The translations under genes were made by a program, and so were the position numbers. DNA of 36,329 bases from Candidatus Zixiibacteriota bacterium (GTDB lineage: Bacteria; Zixibacteria; MSB-5A5; GN15; FEB-12). The DNA lies in the NCBI GenBank assembly GCA_021163775.1, contig JAGGTI010000086.1, positions 1-36,329 on the forward strand. Reading direction: 5' to 3'. Each line of letters starts with the position of its first letter. Position 1 is the stretch's first letter. The notes beneath the pieces were generated by a model. It searched no databases. It had not been told where the DNA came from and saw nothing but the letters and a program-made list of their open reading frames with translations. Positions 16,397 to 24,101 of the stretch are shown here, in pieces.

Positions 16397-17314
16397 TCAG
16401 CTATCCTGCGACAGGTAACGGAAAGCCTGATCAATCAGGCTGTCGATATCGGTACCCTGAACCTCATGTTGCCGCAATCCGACCCAGTCGTCGCCCGAAC
16501 GTACACCGAGAACCGATTTTAAGATGTATTCCTTTTGATTCCGACTCGAGCAGACACCTAACGGGAGCGAACATCCCAAATCGAATTTGGCCAACAAACC
16601 TCTTTCCAGTTTAGCCTCAGCAGTCGCCTCCTCGGATCCTAGGGGAGCGACCAACCTTTCCACCTCGGGATCATTCTCCCGAATTTGTATACCAAGCGTT
16701 CCCTGGGCCGGGGCAGGTAAAAACTGTTGTTCATCAAGATGAACAACCTCAAGATCCGACAAATCAAGGTTCAGACGAGTGACACCGGCAGTAGCAATCA
16801 GGATTGCATCATAGTGCCCTTCACGAAGTTTGTTTATCCTGGTCGGCACATTACCACGCAGATCTTTGATGGATAATTTTTGATTGTGATATGCGATCTG
16901 GCATTGCCGACGAGCCGAACTGGTACCTATAATCCCACCCGGTTTAACCGGAAGCAAACCTTCTGAGATTTTGGACTCCGGCCGAATGATTAGCAATTCC
17001 CGTCGATCCGCCCGGTATCCCACCGCACCAAGTTTGAGTCCTGCCGGCTGGCTGGTCATAAGATCCTTAAGAGAATGAACAGCAAGATCGATGTCCCGAG
17101 CAAGAAGAGCTTCCTCCAACTCCTTGGTGAAAAACCCCTTGCCTTCCATCTTGTCAAAAGAAAGATCGGCGATTCGATCACCGGAAGTTTTGATAATTTT
17201 GATCTCTGTAAAACAGTTTCCACCCGCAGTAAGGATATCCTTAATAAAATTGGCCTGATAGAGGGCCAGATCGGACCCACGTGACCCAATCACTAACTTC
17301 GGTTTGGGAGTCAT
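16397..17314 (-). CDS. hemC: Hydroxymethylbilane synthase (porphobilinogen deaminase)
   Basis: HemC polymerises four porphobilinogens into hydroxymethylbilane. At 305 residues it is full length. GSRGSDLAL is at residues 10-18, the catalytic Asp 84 is in DLAVHSLKDL, TSSARRQCQ is near 131-139, DLRGNVPTRINKL is near 151-163, and Cys 248 in FDLGCSLPLG attaches the dipyrromethane cofactor. All key residues are present, so the enzyme should be active if substrate is available. The start ATG overlaps the hemA stop (ATGA), with GAGG four bases upstream inside hemA. Confidence 0.95.
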   Translation of the reverse strand: MTPKPKLVIGSRGSDLALYQANFIKDILTAGGNCFTEIKIIKTSGDRIADLSFDKMEGKGFFTKELEEALLARDIDLAVHSLKDLMTSQPAGLKLGAVGYRADRRELLIIRPESKISEGLLPVKPGGIIGTSSARRQCQIAYHNQKLSIKDLRGNVPTRINKLREGHYDAILIATAGVTRLNLDLSDLEVVHLDEQQFLPAPAQGTLGIQIRENDPEVERLVAPLGSEEATAEAKLERGLLAKFDLGCSLPLGVCSSRNQKEYILKSVLGVRSGDDWVGLRQHEVQGTDIDSLIDQAFRYLSQDS

Positions 17315-17970
17315 ACCGCCTCGCGAGTGACAAAAAGCAGTTGCCCGACACTGGTCTTTTTGATATAGCGGGCCAGCTTGACAGTCATCTCACCCGAGCC
17401 AACCAAGGCCATCACAGGCTCGGCAGTTTCCGGGTCTAACTTACTGATTAGTGATTTCACAGCGAGAGAAGCCATCGAAACAGCACCTTCTCCAATTGAG
17501 GTCTCACGACGAACCTTCTTCGATACTTTTAGAGCTTCCTCAGACAAGTTGGTAAGAATGTGACCGCAAAGGCTGTTGTCAACAGCGAGTTGGTAAGCAT
17601 CTTTGAACTGACTGGCAATCTGGGTTTCACCGACAACAAGCGATTCCAAAGATGCGGTCGTGCGAAAAAGATGAGTTATCGCATCCTTCCCTGTGAAATG
17701 ATAGAAATCATTCGGGGAAAAGTTAGTCATGGTATCACCGCAGAAGAAATAGTCGATCAGTCGATGTAATATACCTTCTTCCGATTTGTCATCAGTTACA
17801 TACAGAAATTCCACCCGATTGCAGGTGGACAGACAGATCAATTCCGTGGCACCGAGTGCCATCTTCAGGCACTGTAGCTCAACAACTACAGTATCTCGAT
17901 CAAGAGTCAAATGCTCAATAAGAGCCTGGTTTTGTTGCCAAATTGAGGTACCCGCAATACCGAATTTCAT
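17311..17970 (-). CDS. hemA: Glutamyl-tRNA reductase, truncated
   Basis: HemA reduces glutamyl-tRNA to glutamate-1-semialdehyde using NADPH. The catalytic domain is recognisable and complete: STCNR with nucleophile Cys 50, ASLESLVVGETQI near 105-117, and GEGAVSMASLAV near 160. The NADPH-binding domain begins with ALVGSGEM near 189-195, but the protein ends after 219 residues at LLFVTREAV. Family members are about 420 residues, so most of the NADPH domain and the whole C-terminal dimerisation domain are absent. The stop overlaps the hemC start by 4 bases, so no lost frame can hide the rest. The start is ATG 17970; a TTG at 18012 is less likely. Probably cannot perform the reductase reaction. 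Confidence 0.88.
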   Translation of the reverse strand: MKFGIAGTSIWQQNQALIEHLTLDRDTVVVELQCLKMALGATELICLSTCNRVEFLYVTDDKSEEGILHRLIDYFFCGDTMTNFSPNDFYHFTGKDAITHLFRTTASLESLVVGETQIASQFKDAYQLAVDNSLCGHILTNLSEEALKVSKKVRRETSIGEGAVSMASLAVKSLISKLDPETAEPVMALVGSGEMTVKLARYIKKTSVGQLLFVTREAV

Positions 17971-18031
17971 ATTCAATATATCTTCCAGATAAATCACAAA
18001 TTTTGATCCCAATAAAGGGCTAATATAAACC

Positions 18032-18055
18032 TGTGTGTCACTATAATGTCACACA
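18032..18055. promoter_or_regulatory. Imperfect palindrome upstream of hemA
   Basis: A 24-base dyad (TGTGTG arms at 18032-18037 and CACACA at 18050-18055) matches at 10 of 12 symmetric positions. Inside it, GTCAC occurs twice in direct orientation (18037-18041 and 18047-18051). A TTGTGAATAAATTATCAA stretch follows at 18056. It lies 60-85 bases upstream of the hemA ATG and could be an operator or part of the promoter. Confidence 0.3.
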
Positions 18056-18244
18056 TTGTGAATAAATTATCAAATTCAATAAGAACAAATGGACGGATAT
18101 AGTGAAACAACACGCTATAGCAATTTCAATATTTACGATAGAAATGCTGAAATATAAGTGGCTCAGCAGTAGAAAATCAGGAACCCAATAAACCCCTGAT
18201 TTGCTGTTGAGAAGCAGAGCTACACGGAAGTACAGACGAATTGG

Positions 18245-18457
18245 TTACTGTTGCGATTCCGCCAGTTTGTTGAGGTCATCAACAAAGCGTTGGATATCGT
18301 CTTCGCCAAACCCTTTTTCTTTTGCGGCCTCTTCGAGTGTTCCCCAGATCGGTTCTCCACAACGAATACATCTAATCCCATTCTTGCTTAGATAGGAGAC
18401 CGTCCCCTGGACCTGTTCAAGCAAATCCTCAATTGTTATTGATTTCGTAATTGTCAT
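18245..18457 (-). CDS. DUF1858-type small redox-disulfide domain protein
   Basis: The 70-residue product matches the DUF1858 pattern: an N-terminal TITKSITIEDLLEQV helix, then SKNGIRCIRCGEPIWGTLEEAAKEKG with a CxxC pair at residues about 30 and 33, and a C-terminal DIQRFVDDLNKLAE helix. Domains of this kind are found alone or fused to hybrid-cluster and other redox proteins and are thought to be disulfide-redox or metal-binding. No specific role is assigned. GAGG lies about 10 bases before the ATG. It is transcribed toward the hem cluster with a 274-base gap before hemA. Confidence 0.75.
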   Translation of the reverse strand: MTITKSITIEDLLEQVQGTVSYLSKNGIRCIRCGEPIWGTLEEAAKEKGFGEDDIQRFVDDLNKLAESQQ

Positions 18458-18550
18458 TTTCTGTCAGCCTCTTTTTTGACACCATGAGCACCCATACATT
18501 GGTATATTGGTAGTACGGATCATCTGTAGTCAAGCATATTTTGTGAGAGG

Positions 18551-18596
18551 GGTACGAAGTGTCCGGCAGATGTCCACATCTGCTGGGTGTGGTACC
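18551..18596. repeat. Palindrome family, copy 2, inside a GGTAC/GTACC frame
   Basis: CCGGCAGATGT (18563-18573), CC, ACATCTGCTGG (18576-18586), with one mismatched position. The palindrome is bracketed by GGTAC (18551-18555) and GTACC (18592-18596), which are complementary too. The centre is CC where 236-257 and 19481-19506 have GG, so this copy is in the opposite orientation. Confidence 0.7.
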
Positions 18597-18698
18597 AATC
18601 AATTCCGTATACTGCCAGTTCACACGCCCGTTAGAGCGGACACAAGAATTGGCAAAACATATAACTTTTGCTGAACAGCTGGTCACCCGCCGGCATTA

Positions 18699-19082
18699 CT
18701 ACATACCCATAAAGGCCGCCATGCCACCCAGAAAGAATACGAAGCCAAACAAAAGCAACAATGAGTAACATCATCACGCCATTGATGATGAAGAAGGTCT
18801 TGACATGACGCAATGATTCGATCAAGCGGGACTTGTCGCCGGTGAACATGGCGCTGTCGGCGGCTCCGGCCGCCTTGAACAGAAGCACTCCGAGCCAGAT
18901 CGGTAGCCCGGCGAATACTATCCCGACAATTGTGATCGCCGCCAGGACACCTTCGATAATATCATCACCACCCCCAGCAGTTGCATCCAGCCCTTAGCCT
19001 GATAAAGCGGATGGGTTATCTCTTTGACGAGGTTTTGGTCGTTCTGCGTGTTTGGGCTGTTGGGGATGTTTTGTTCTTCCAT
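18699..19082 (-). pseudogene. Small membrane-protein gene with two compensating frameshifts
   Basis: From the ATG at 19082 (GGAGAG 9 bases upstream) the frame reads MEEQNIPNSP... to LLGVVM near the GGGGG run at about 18971-18975, then runs off frame to a TAG. One base is missing there. Shifting frame restores IIEGVLAAITIVGIVFAG, PIWLGVLLFKAAGAA and VKTFFIINGVMMLLIV, a smooth two-helix membrane protein. Near 18746 (TTTTGTTTGG) a second slip of +1 is needed to give GFVFFLGGMAAFMGM and the stop at 18699. The sum is zero, total length 384 bases. The repaired 127-residue product resembles small DUF5362-like membrane proteins (weak recognition). Either a real pseudogene or two homopolymer sequencing errors. 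Confidence 0.7.
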
Positions 19083-19423
19083 GGTATGGCTCTCCGTTTG
19101 GTGATCGAATCGAGTTGCCGTGTGTGTTGATTTGGGTTTGCCCGAATTTTAGATATCGCCGAAGAACCGGTCAACTAATTTTGGGGAACCTTGTAAGCCG
19201 GAAACTCCCTCTCCGTCATCCTCGCCCCATGTTCGTCATCCTGGCGGAAACGAGGACCCAGTTGTGGTCGCAAATAGGCCGATAGTCATTCCAAGCGGTG
19301 AACTGCCCGACGCACTCCGCCGAGTCTAATGAAGCTCCCCCGAATCCTGTGGGCGACAGACTTCCCGGTCTGCCCCGGAAAGAATCGTCAGGCATAGGTT
19401 GTCGAAACCGCCCGAAGCGGACT

Positions 19424-19636
19424 GGTTCCGACCTACTTGATTCTCAGAATGACTTGCTTGAGAATTCAGCCAAATAAAAAGCCGGCAGATGTGGACATCT
19501 GCCGGCCACAGGTGTGGCGGGTTCGAAGACACCAAAAACAGACCCGCCCTGCTTGACCTTCGACCCTTCGACAAGCTCAGGGTGACTGTCGGAACCACCC
19601 TTCGACAAGCTCATGGCAGGCTAGGTTCCGACCTAC
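19424..19636. repeat. Direct repeats GGTTCCGACCTAC enclosing other repeat modules
   Basis: Identical 13-base units at 19424-19436 and 19624-19636 in the same orientation enclose the 26-base palindrome and two CTTCGACAAGCTCA units. A variant of the 13-mer is present in reverse orientation at 181-195. Confidence 0.6.
19481..19506. repeat. Palindrome family, copy 3 (best copy)
   Basis: GCCGGCAGATGT (19481-19492), GG, then its exact reverse complement (19495-19506): 12-bp perfect arms around a 2-base centre. Confidence 0.8.
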
Positions 19637-19640
19637 ATAA

Positions 19641-20879
19641 CTACATGTTCTTAATGATCTGGGTCGCGTACTCCGAAGTGCCAACCTTCTTCGCGCCCTT
19701 CATCTGGCGGTGCAGGTCGTAAGTGACCGTCTTCTTGGTGATCGTTTTGGCGATCCCCTTGTCGATCAACTTGGCGGCCTTGTCCCAACCCATGTATTCC
19801 AGCATCATCACTGCCGAAAGAATCAACGAACTCGGGTTGATCATGTCCTTGTCGGCATACTTCGGCGCGGTGCCGTGAGTTGCCTCAAAGAGACCGATGT
19901 AATCACCCATGTTCGCCCCGGCGGCCATACCGAGTCCGCCGACCTGCGCGGCGCAAGCGTCGGAAAGGTAATCGCCGTTTAAGTTCGGCGTGGCAAGCAC
20001 GTCGTACTCATCCGTGCGAGTCAGTATCTGCTGGAACATACTGTCGGCAATGCGATCCTTGATGACAATCTTGCCCTTCGGCGCTTTGCCTTTGTACTTG
20101 TCCCAAACTTCGTCCTCGGTGACAACCTTGTTACGAAACTCGGTTACCGCCAACTTGTAGCCCCAATCACGGAAAGCGCCTTCGGTGTACTTCATGATAT
20201 TCCCTTTATGCACCAAGGTGACCGAAGAACGCTTGTTCGCGATGGCATACTCAATCGCCTTGCGGACCAACTGCTTAGTACCGGTGACCGAGATCGGCTT
20301 GATCCCGATACCGGAATCATTCCGGATGTTGGTCTTCATCGACTTGTTCAGCCAATTGATCACTTTCTTGACTTCTTTCGAGCCTTTTTTCCACTCGATA
20401 CCGGCGTAGACATCCTCGGTGTTCTCACGGTAAATGACAACATCAAGTTTTTCCGGATGCGTAACGGGTGAACCAACACCCTTGAAGTACCGCACCGGAC
20501 GGACGCAAGCGTACAGATTTAGAATCTGACGTAGCGAAACGTTGAGCGAACGGAAACCACCACCAATCGGAGTAGTCAAAGGGCCTTTGATGGCGACATA
20601 GTATTTCTTGATCGCATCGCAGGTTTCCTGTGGTAGCCACTCGCGGTACAGCTCGTAGGCTTTTTCGCCGGCGTAGATATCCATCCAGGCGATCCTCTTG
20701 CGGCCTTTGTAGGCCTTTTCGACAGCGGCGTCTACGACACGACGGGTCGCTTTCGAGATATCCCGACCGATACCATCACCTTCGATAAAAGGGATTATCG
20801 GGCGGTTAGGAATAGCCAACTTCTTGCCTTTGCGTTTGATCGGTTGGCCGTCCTTAGGGATTTCAATATGTTTGTACAT
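19641..20879 (-). CDS. icd: Isocitrate dehydrogenase, NADP-dependent type
   Basis: Oxidatively decarboxylates isocitrate to 2-oxoglutarate, or the reverse if the cycle runs reductively. The 412-residue product follows the E. coli-type enzyme: PFIEGDGIG at the N-terminus, RSLNVSLRQ with the regulatory and substrate-binding Ser, [23 protein letters not shown], and [10 protein letters not shown]. The KY of the last motif and the Tyr/Arg of VTYDLHRQ are the residues that favour NADP over NAD. GAGGAAG lies about 9 bases before the ATG. It is the last gene of the long TCA run, 15 bases after mdh. Confidence 0.96.
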   Translation of the reverse strand: MYKHIEIPKDGQPIKRKGKKLAIPNRPIIPFIEGDGIGRDISKATRRVVDAAVEKAYKGRKRIAWMDIYAGEKAYELYREWLPQETCDAIKKYYVAIKGPLTTPIGGGFRSLNVSLRQILNLYACVRPVRYFKGVGSPVTHPEKLDVVIYRENTEDVYAGIEWKKGSKEVKKVINWLNKSMKTNIRNDSGIGIKPISVTGTKQLVRKAIEYAIANKRSSVTLVHKGNIMKYTEGAFRDWGYKLAVTEFRNKVVTEDEVWDKYKGKAPKGKIVIKDRIADSMFQQILTRTDEYDVLATPNLNGDYLSDACAAQVGGLGMAAGANMGDYIGLFEATHGTAPKYADKDMINPSSLILSAVMMLEYMGWDKAAKLIDKGIAKTITKKTVTYDLHRQMKGAKKVGTSEYATQIIKNM

Positions 20880-20894
20880 GGCTATGCTTCCTCC

Positions 20895-21824
20895 TTAATT
20901 ATAGCCCATTATTTTCAAGTGTTCTTTATAAGTAGCGGCAGAACTCTGGAGCGACTTCAGATCACCCTTGGAGAGTTTCAGCTCGAGAATTTTCTCGACA
21001 CCGCCTGCGCCCAATATGACCGGAACACCAATATAAATATCCTTGATTCCGTACTGACCAGTCAACCAGGCCGCATCCGGAAGAAGTTTCTTCTCATCAA
21101 AGAAAATCGCCTTGCACATGTCAGTTGCGGCCGCCGCCGGAGCGTAATAAGCCGAACCGGTCTTGAGCAGTTTGACGATTTCACCACCACCGACCGCGGT
21201 CCGCTGGCAGATCTCTTTCAGTCTCTTGGCTTCAATCAATTCACCAACCGGTATACCACCCACCGTGGTATACTTGGTCAACGGCACCATAGTGTCGCCG
21301 TGCCCACCGAGAACCATCGCCTGAATGTCTGTCATAGCGACATTAAGTTCCATCGAGATGAAAGTACGGAACCGTGTGGAATCAAGCACTCCGGCCTGAC
21401 CCAACACGCGGTTTTTCGGGAAACCAGTGACATTCTGCATATGGAATGTCATCAGGTCGAGCGGGTTGGAAATCACAATAACGGTACTCTTGGGGCAATA
21501 CTTTTTAATACTCTTGCCGCAGGACGCTATGATAGCCGCGTTCTTGGTCAACAGGTCCTCACGAGACATCCCCGGTTTACGAGCGAGACCGGCAGTCATG
21601 ATGACAATTTCGGCACCTTTCATGTCCTTGAAATCATTACTGCCGTACACCTTGGCGTTGTAGCCACGGACCGGTCCAGCCTGCGACAGGTCGAGGCCTT
21701 TGCCCATCGGCATGTCAGGGATGACATCAACCAGGACAACGTCAGCAAAGTTAGCTTCAGCCAAATACATGGCGCAGGTAGCGCCAACGTGACCAGCTCC
21801 GATAACGGCGATTTTCTTGTTCAT
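20895..21824 (-). CDS. mdh: Malate dehydrogenase, LDH-like type
   Basis: Interconverts malate and oxaloacetate with NAD. The 309-residue protein has the dinucleotide fold GAGHVGATCA at residues 9-18 and VLVDV with the NAD-selecting Asp. ARKPGMSR follows, where Arg at the position that discriminates malate from lactate supports MDH, and then ISNPLDLMT and the catalytic His in GGHGDTMVP. GGAGGGAT immediately precedes the ATG. It lies between the LarA-type gene and icd. Confidence 0.95.
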   Translation of the reverse strand: MNKKIAVIGAGHVGATCAMYLAEANFADVVLVDVIPDMPMGKGLDLSQAGPVRGYNAKVYGSNDFKDMKGAEIVIMTAGLARKPGMSREDLLTKNAAIIASCGKSIKKYCPKSTVIVISNPLDLMTFHMQNVTGFPKNRVLGQAGVLDSTRFRTFISMELNVAMTDIQAMVLGGHGDTMVPLTKYTTVGGIPVGELIEAKRLKEICQRTAVGGGEIVKLLKTGSAYYAPAAAATDMCKAIFFDEKKLLPDAAWLTGQYGIKDIYIGVPVILGAGGVEKILELKLSKGDLKSLQSSAATYKEHLKIMGYN

Positions 21825-21856
21825 AATATCCCTCCAGGATATTCTCGATATGTGTC

Positions 21857-23089
21857 CTAAGGAGCACCTATCGTTTGTAATACAGTATGGCCGGCATCGT
21901 ATACAATTGCCAGCCGCTTTCTATTGTCTCTGTCTAAACATTCATTCACAAGAACCTGCAGATCCTTTGCAGGTTCATAAAAAACCCGGCGTGGTTGCTC
22001 GGGTGGTAAATCCGAATACAATCGGACGTTTATGCGGCGTCTTATCGTATTCACTCTTGAAAGTTTGTGAGAACCAAAACGGGGTACTCGGTCGATCGGT
22101 ACGTTTTCTTCAGCATCCCACTCACTTGCGAGATCATAGAAGTTGCGTTTGCCGATACCATCCTCACAGGCCGCAACCACCACGGCAGTGCCACCATCAA
22201 CAACAGCGGCCTGGCAATTTTCGAGTGCTTTCTGAATCTGGTAAAGACTTCGATCCAAAGGTGATCCAACTTCGGCCAGAGCCAAATCATACGGTTGATC
22301 GACTTTGTACGCATACAGATTGCGGGCCGCATCGGTTGCTTCGCGAAAGGCAGTATCAATCGACCCGAAAAACACTCTGCTGATATTGTGCGAAGCATCC
22401 ATTACTAATTGAATCGAGAATATTCTCTCCGGTTCAATCAGCGCCAATATCTCATCCAGATGTTCCGCCATCGGGTTGCCCTTGAGCTTCAACGGCGCAC
22501 AATCAAGCGAATTGGCTAAATTGTGGTTGCGTTCTATTGTGGACATATCGGTCAAACCTGGAAAGTACGACTTACGCCCCCCGGTGAAACCTGCGAAATA
22601 GTGTGGTTCCACAGAAGTAATCACAATCGATTGCTCAGATTCAACAACCAATCGATTGAGATAAACTTGCTCGCCGAAATGATCAACACCAACCGACACC
22701 ATCGAATCCAGATCATGACAATCATGCCAAAATAGACGATCTCTGGCGCGGTCAAAATATGGACCGAAGATAGTTTGAAGTTGTTCATCCGTTGGTGCAC
22801 AGTGCGCACCACAAGCGATAAGAAAACTCGCACGGTCAAGCAAGGTGCTGTCATACTGATTCAACCAATCAAGAACCTTCAGAGTTGGCGTGCTCCGATG
22901 GCCATCGTTGACGACAAACAGCGGCGAACCCCGAAAGACTACCTCGGCTTTCGCCATCGACAAACCGGTACAGAAATCACTATAAGCAACTCGGTCATTC
23001 ACATCCGATCGCCCATAACGATCCATCTCGACCCAATCAGGCACATCGAGCGTCACGCTGGTTCTGCCGTATGCCAGTTTGACTTCCAT
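21857..23089 (-). CDS. LarA-family nickel-pincer racemase
   Basis: LarA-type enzymes racemise or epimerise 2-hydroxyacids using a nickel-pincer nucleotide cofactor bound to a lysine. In this 410-residue protein GAHCAPT gives His 96, EPHYFAGFTGGRKSYFPG gives His 163 and the cofactor-attaching Lys 173, and TIERNHN gives His 189. These match His108, His174, Lys184 and His200 of characterised lactate racemase with almost constant offset (12, 11, 11, 11). All cofactor ligands are therefore present. It is 32 bases upstream of mdh and 27 bases after ndk, inside a TCA gene run. Malate is therefore a more likely substrate than lactate (inference; malate racemases are known in this family). The cofactor genes larB, larC and larE are not in the window. 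Confidence 0.85.
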   Translation of the reverse strand: MEVKLAYGRTSVTLDVPDWVEMDRYGRSDVNDRVAYSDFCTGLSMAKAEVVFRGSPLFVVNDGHRSTPTLKVLDWLNQYDSTLLDRASFLIACGAHCAPTDEQLQTIFGPYFDRARDRLFWHDCHDLDSMVSVGVDHFGEQVYLNRLVVESEQSIVITSVEPHYFAGFTGGRKSYFPGLTDMSTIERNHNLANSLDCAPLKLKGNPMAEHLDEILALIEPERIFSIQLVMDASHNISRVFFGSIDTAFREATDAARNLYAYKVDQPYDLALAEVGSPLDRSLYQIQKALENCQAAVVDGGTAVVVAACEDGIGKRNFYDLASEWDAEENVPIDRVPRFGSHKLSRVNTIRRRINVRLYSDLPPEQPRRVFYEPAKDLQVLVNECLDRDNRKRLAIVYDAGHTVLQTIGAP

Positions 23090-23116
23090 TGACCGCTATT
23101 CCCGAACATTTCTCAG

Positions 23117-23512
23117 TTAGAAGAAATGTGCGATCTCCTTGGTGGCGTTATCATCAGAATCCGAGGCATGCACCGAATTCTTCTCAATATTCAATGCAAT
23201 CTCCTGCCGGATAGTCCCACAGGCAGCTTTTGCCGGATCGGTTGCACCGATCAATGTCCGAAGGTCTTCAACCGCATTTTCCTTCTCAAGAGCCATCAGA
23301 ACCACCGGACCGGATGTCATAAACTTGACCAGATCATTAAGAAACGGCTTGCCTTCATGAACAGCATAGAAACTGCGCGCCTTAGTCTCATCAAGAGTCA
23401 GCATACGCATCTCAACAATCTTAAAACCGGCCCGCTCCAAACGGCCAACAATGTAACCGATCAGATTACGTTCAACCGCATCAGGTTTAACGATCAACAA
23501 AGTGCGGCTCAT
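23117..23512 (-). CDS. ndk: Nucleoside diphosphate kinase
   Basis: Transfers phosphate between nucleoside tri- and diphosphates through a phosphohistidine. The 131-residue protein opens with SRTLLIVKPDAVERNLIGYI, contains RMLTLDETKARSFYAVH, GPVVLMALEKENAV and GATDPAKAACGTIR, and has the active-site His in NSVHASDS near residue 117. The C-terminus is of the short bacterial type. The ATG at 23512 is chosen over an adjacent TTG, with AAAGG 7 bases upstream. Next to sucCD it could use GTP from succinyl-CoA synthetase to make ATP (inference). Confidence 0.96.
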   Translation of the reverse strand: MSRTLLIVKPDAVERNLIGYIVGRLERAGFKIVEMRMLTLDETKARSFYAVHEGKPFLNDLVKFMTSGPVVLMALEKENAVEDLRTLIGATDPAKAACGTIRQEIALNIEKNSVHASDSDDNATKEIAHFF

Positions 23513-23515
23513 CAA

Positions 23516-24100
23516 TCAGCCTTTCTTTGCCTTGAGTTTGGCGGCTTCGGCAAAGCCTATCTCGATCGCCTTCTTGTTCTTTTCCTCCGTACCTTTCGGT
23601 GCCCGACTCAAAACGGCGTCCGTAAGTGCCTCACGCGTGACAGACCCGGTCAACTCGGCGATAGCCGCCAATGCGATAACATTGGCCACCATAACATGAC
23701 CAGCTTCTTTTTTGGCCAATTCAGTAAACGGCAAACCAAAGTATTTGTCGGTGGGAAATTCGGTCACCAAGCTGGTATCGACTATGAGCGTGCCGCCCTC
23801 CTTGAGATCCGCATAATACTTGTCAAGCGACTCCTGGGTCATGGTCAGCAATAAGTCGAGTTTTATCGCCTTCGGATAGTAAATCTCGTTCTCCGAGATC
23901 ACCACATCCGACTTGGAGGCTCCGCCACGAGCCTCAGGGCCGTACGACTGAGTCTGTACCACATTGCGCTTATCCGTTTTACCGATCGCTTCGGCAAAGA
24001 TCACTGACGCCAGAATCATACCCTGGCCGCCCGAACCGGAAAGACGCATTTCAAAACGATCCTCAGGGATCGCCACTTTGCCTTTTAGACTGACAGCCAT
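23516..24100 (-). CDS. korC: 2-oxoacid:ferredoxin oxidoreductase, gamma subunit
   Basis: Gamma domain of the four-subunit 2-oxoacid:ferredoxin oxidoreductases, here 194 residues. Typical features are RLSGSGGQGMILASVIFAEAIG near residues 19-40, the YGPEARGGASKSDVVIS motif near 52-68, and TMTQESLDKY. It follows korB by one base and precedes ndk by three. With sucCD upstream and the D-A-B-C gene order, the substrate is most likely 2-oxoglutarate. Confidence 0.92.
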   Translation of the reverse strand: MAVSLKGKVAIPEDRFEMRLSGSGGQGMILASVIFAEAIGKTDKRNVVQTQSYGPEARGGASKSDVVISENEIYYPKAIKLDLLLTMTQESLDKYYADLKEGGTLIVDTSLVTEFPTDKYFGLPFTELAKKEAGHVMVANVIALAAIAELTGSVTREALTDAVLSRAPKGTEEKNKKAIEIGFAEAAKLKAKKG

Positions 24101-24101
24101 T

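Larger units (their letters stand above)
19083..19640. other. Second repeat island, no gene
   Basis: No credible coding region. The first 120 bases may hold the promoter of the broken membrane-protein gene. From about 19190 onward the sequence is a mosaic of repeat modules: the 26-base palindrome at 19481-19506; GGTTCCGACCTAC at 19424-19436 and again at 19624-19636; and CTTCGACAAGCTCAGGG near 19566-19582, with a shortened copy near 19600-19615. No clear terminator follows the icd stop at 19641. Confidence 0.65.

Noticed and set aside
20844-21860. 338-codon plus-strand frame opposite mdh
   Set aside because: It is entirely antisense to a well-supported malate dehydrogenase and has a composition typical of a shadow frame.
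23126-23854. 242-codon plus-strand frame opposite ndk and korC
   Set aside because: Antisense to two clear genes, with no family features.
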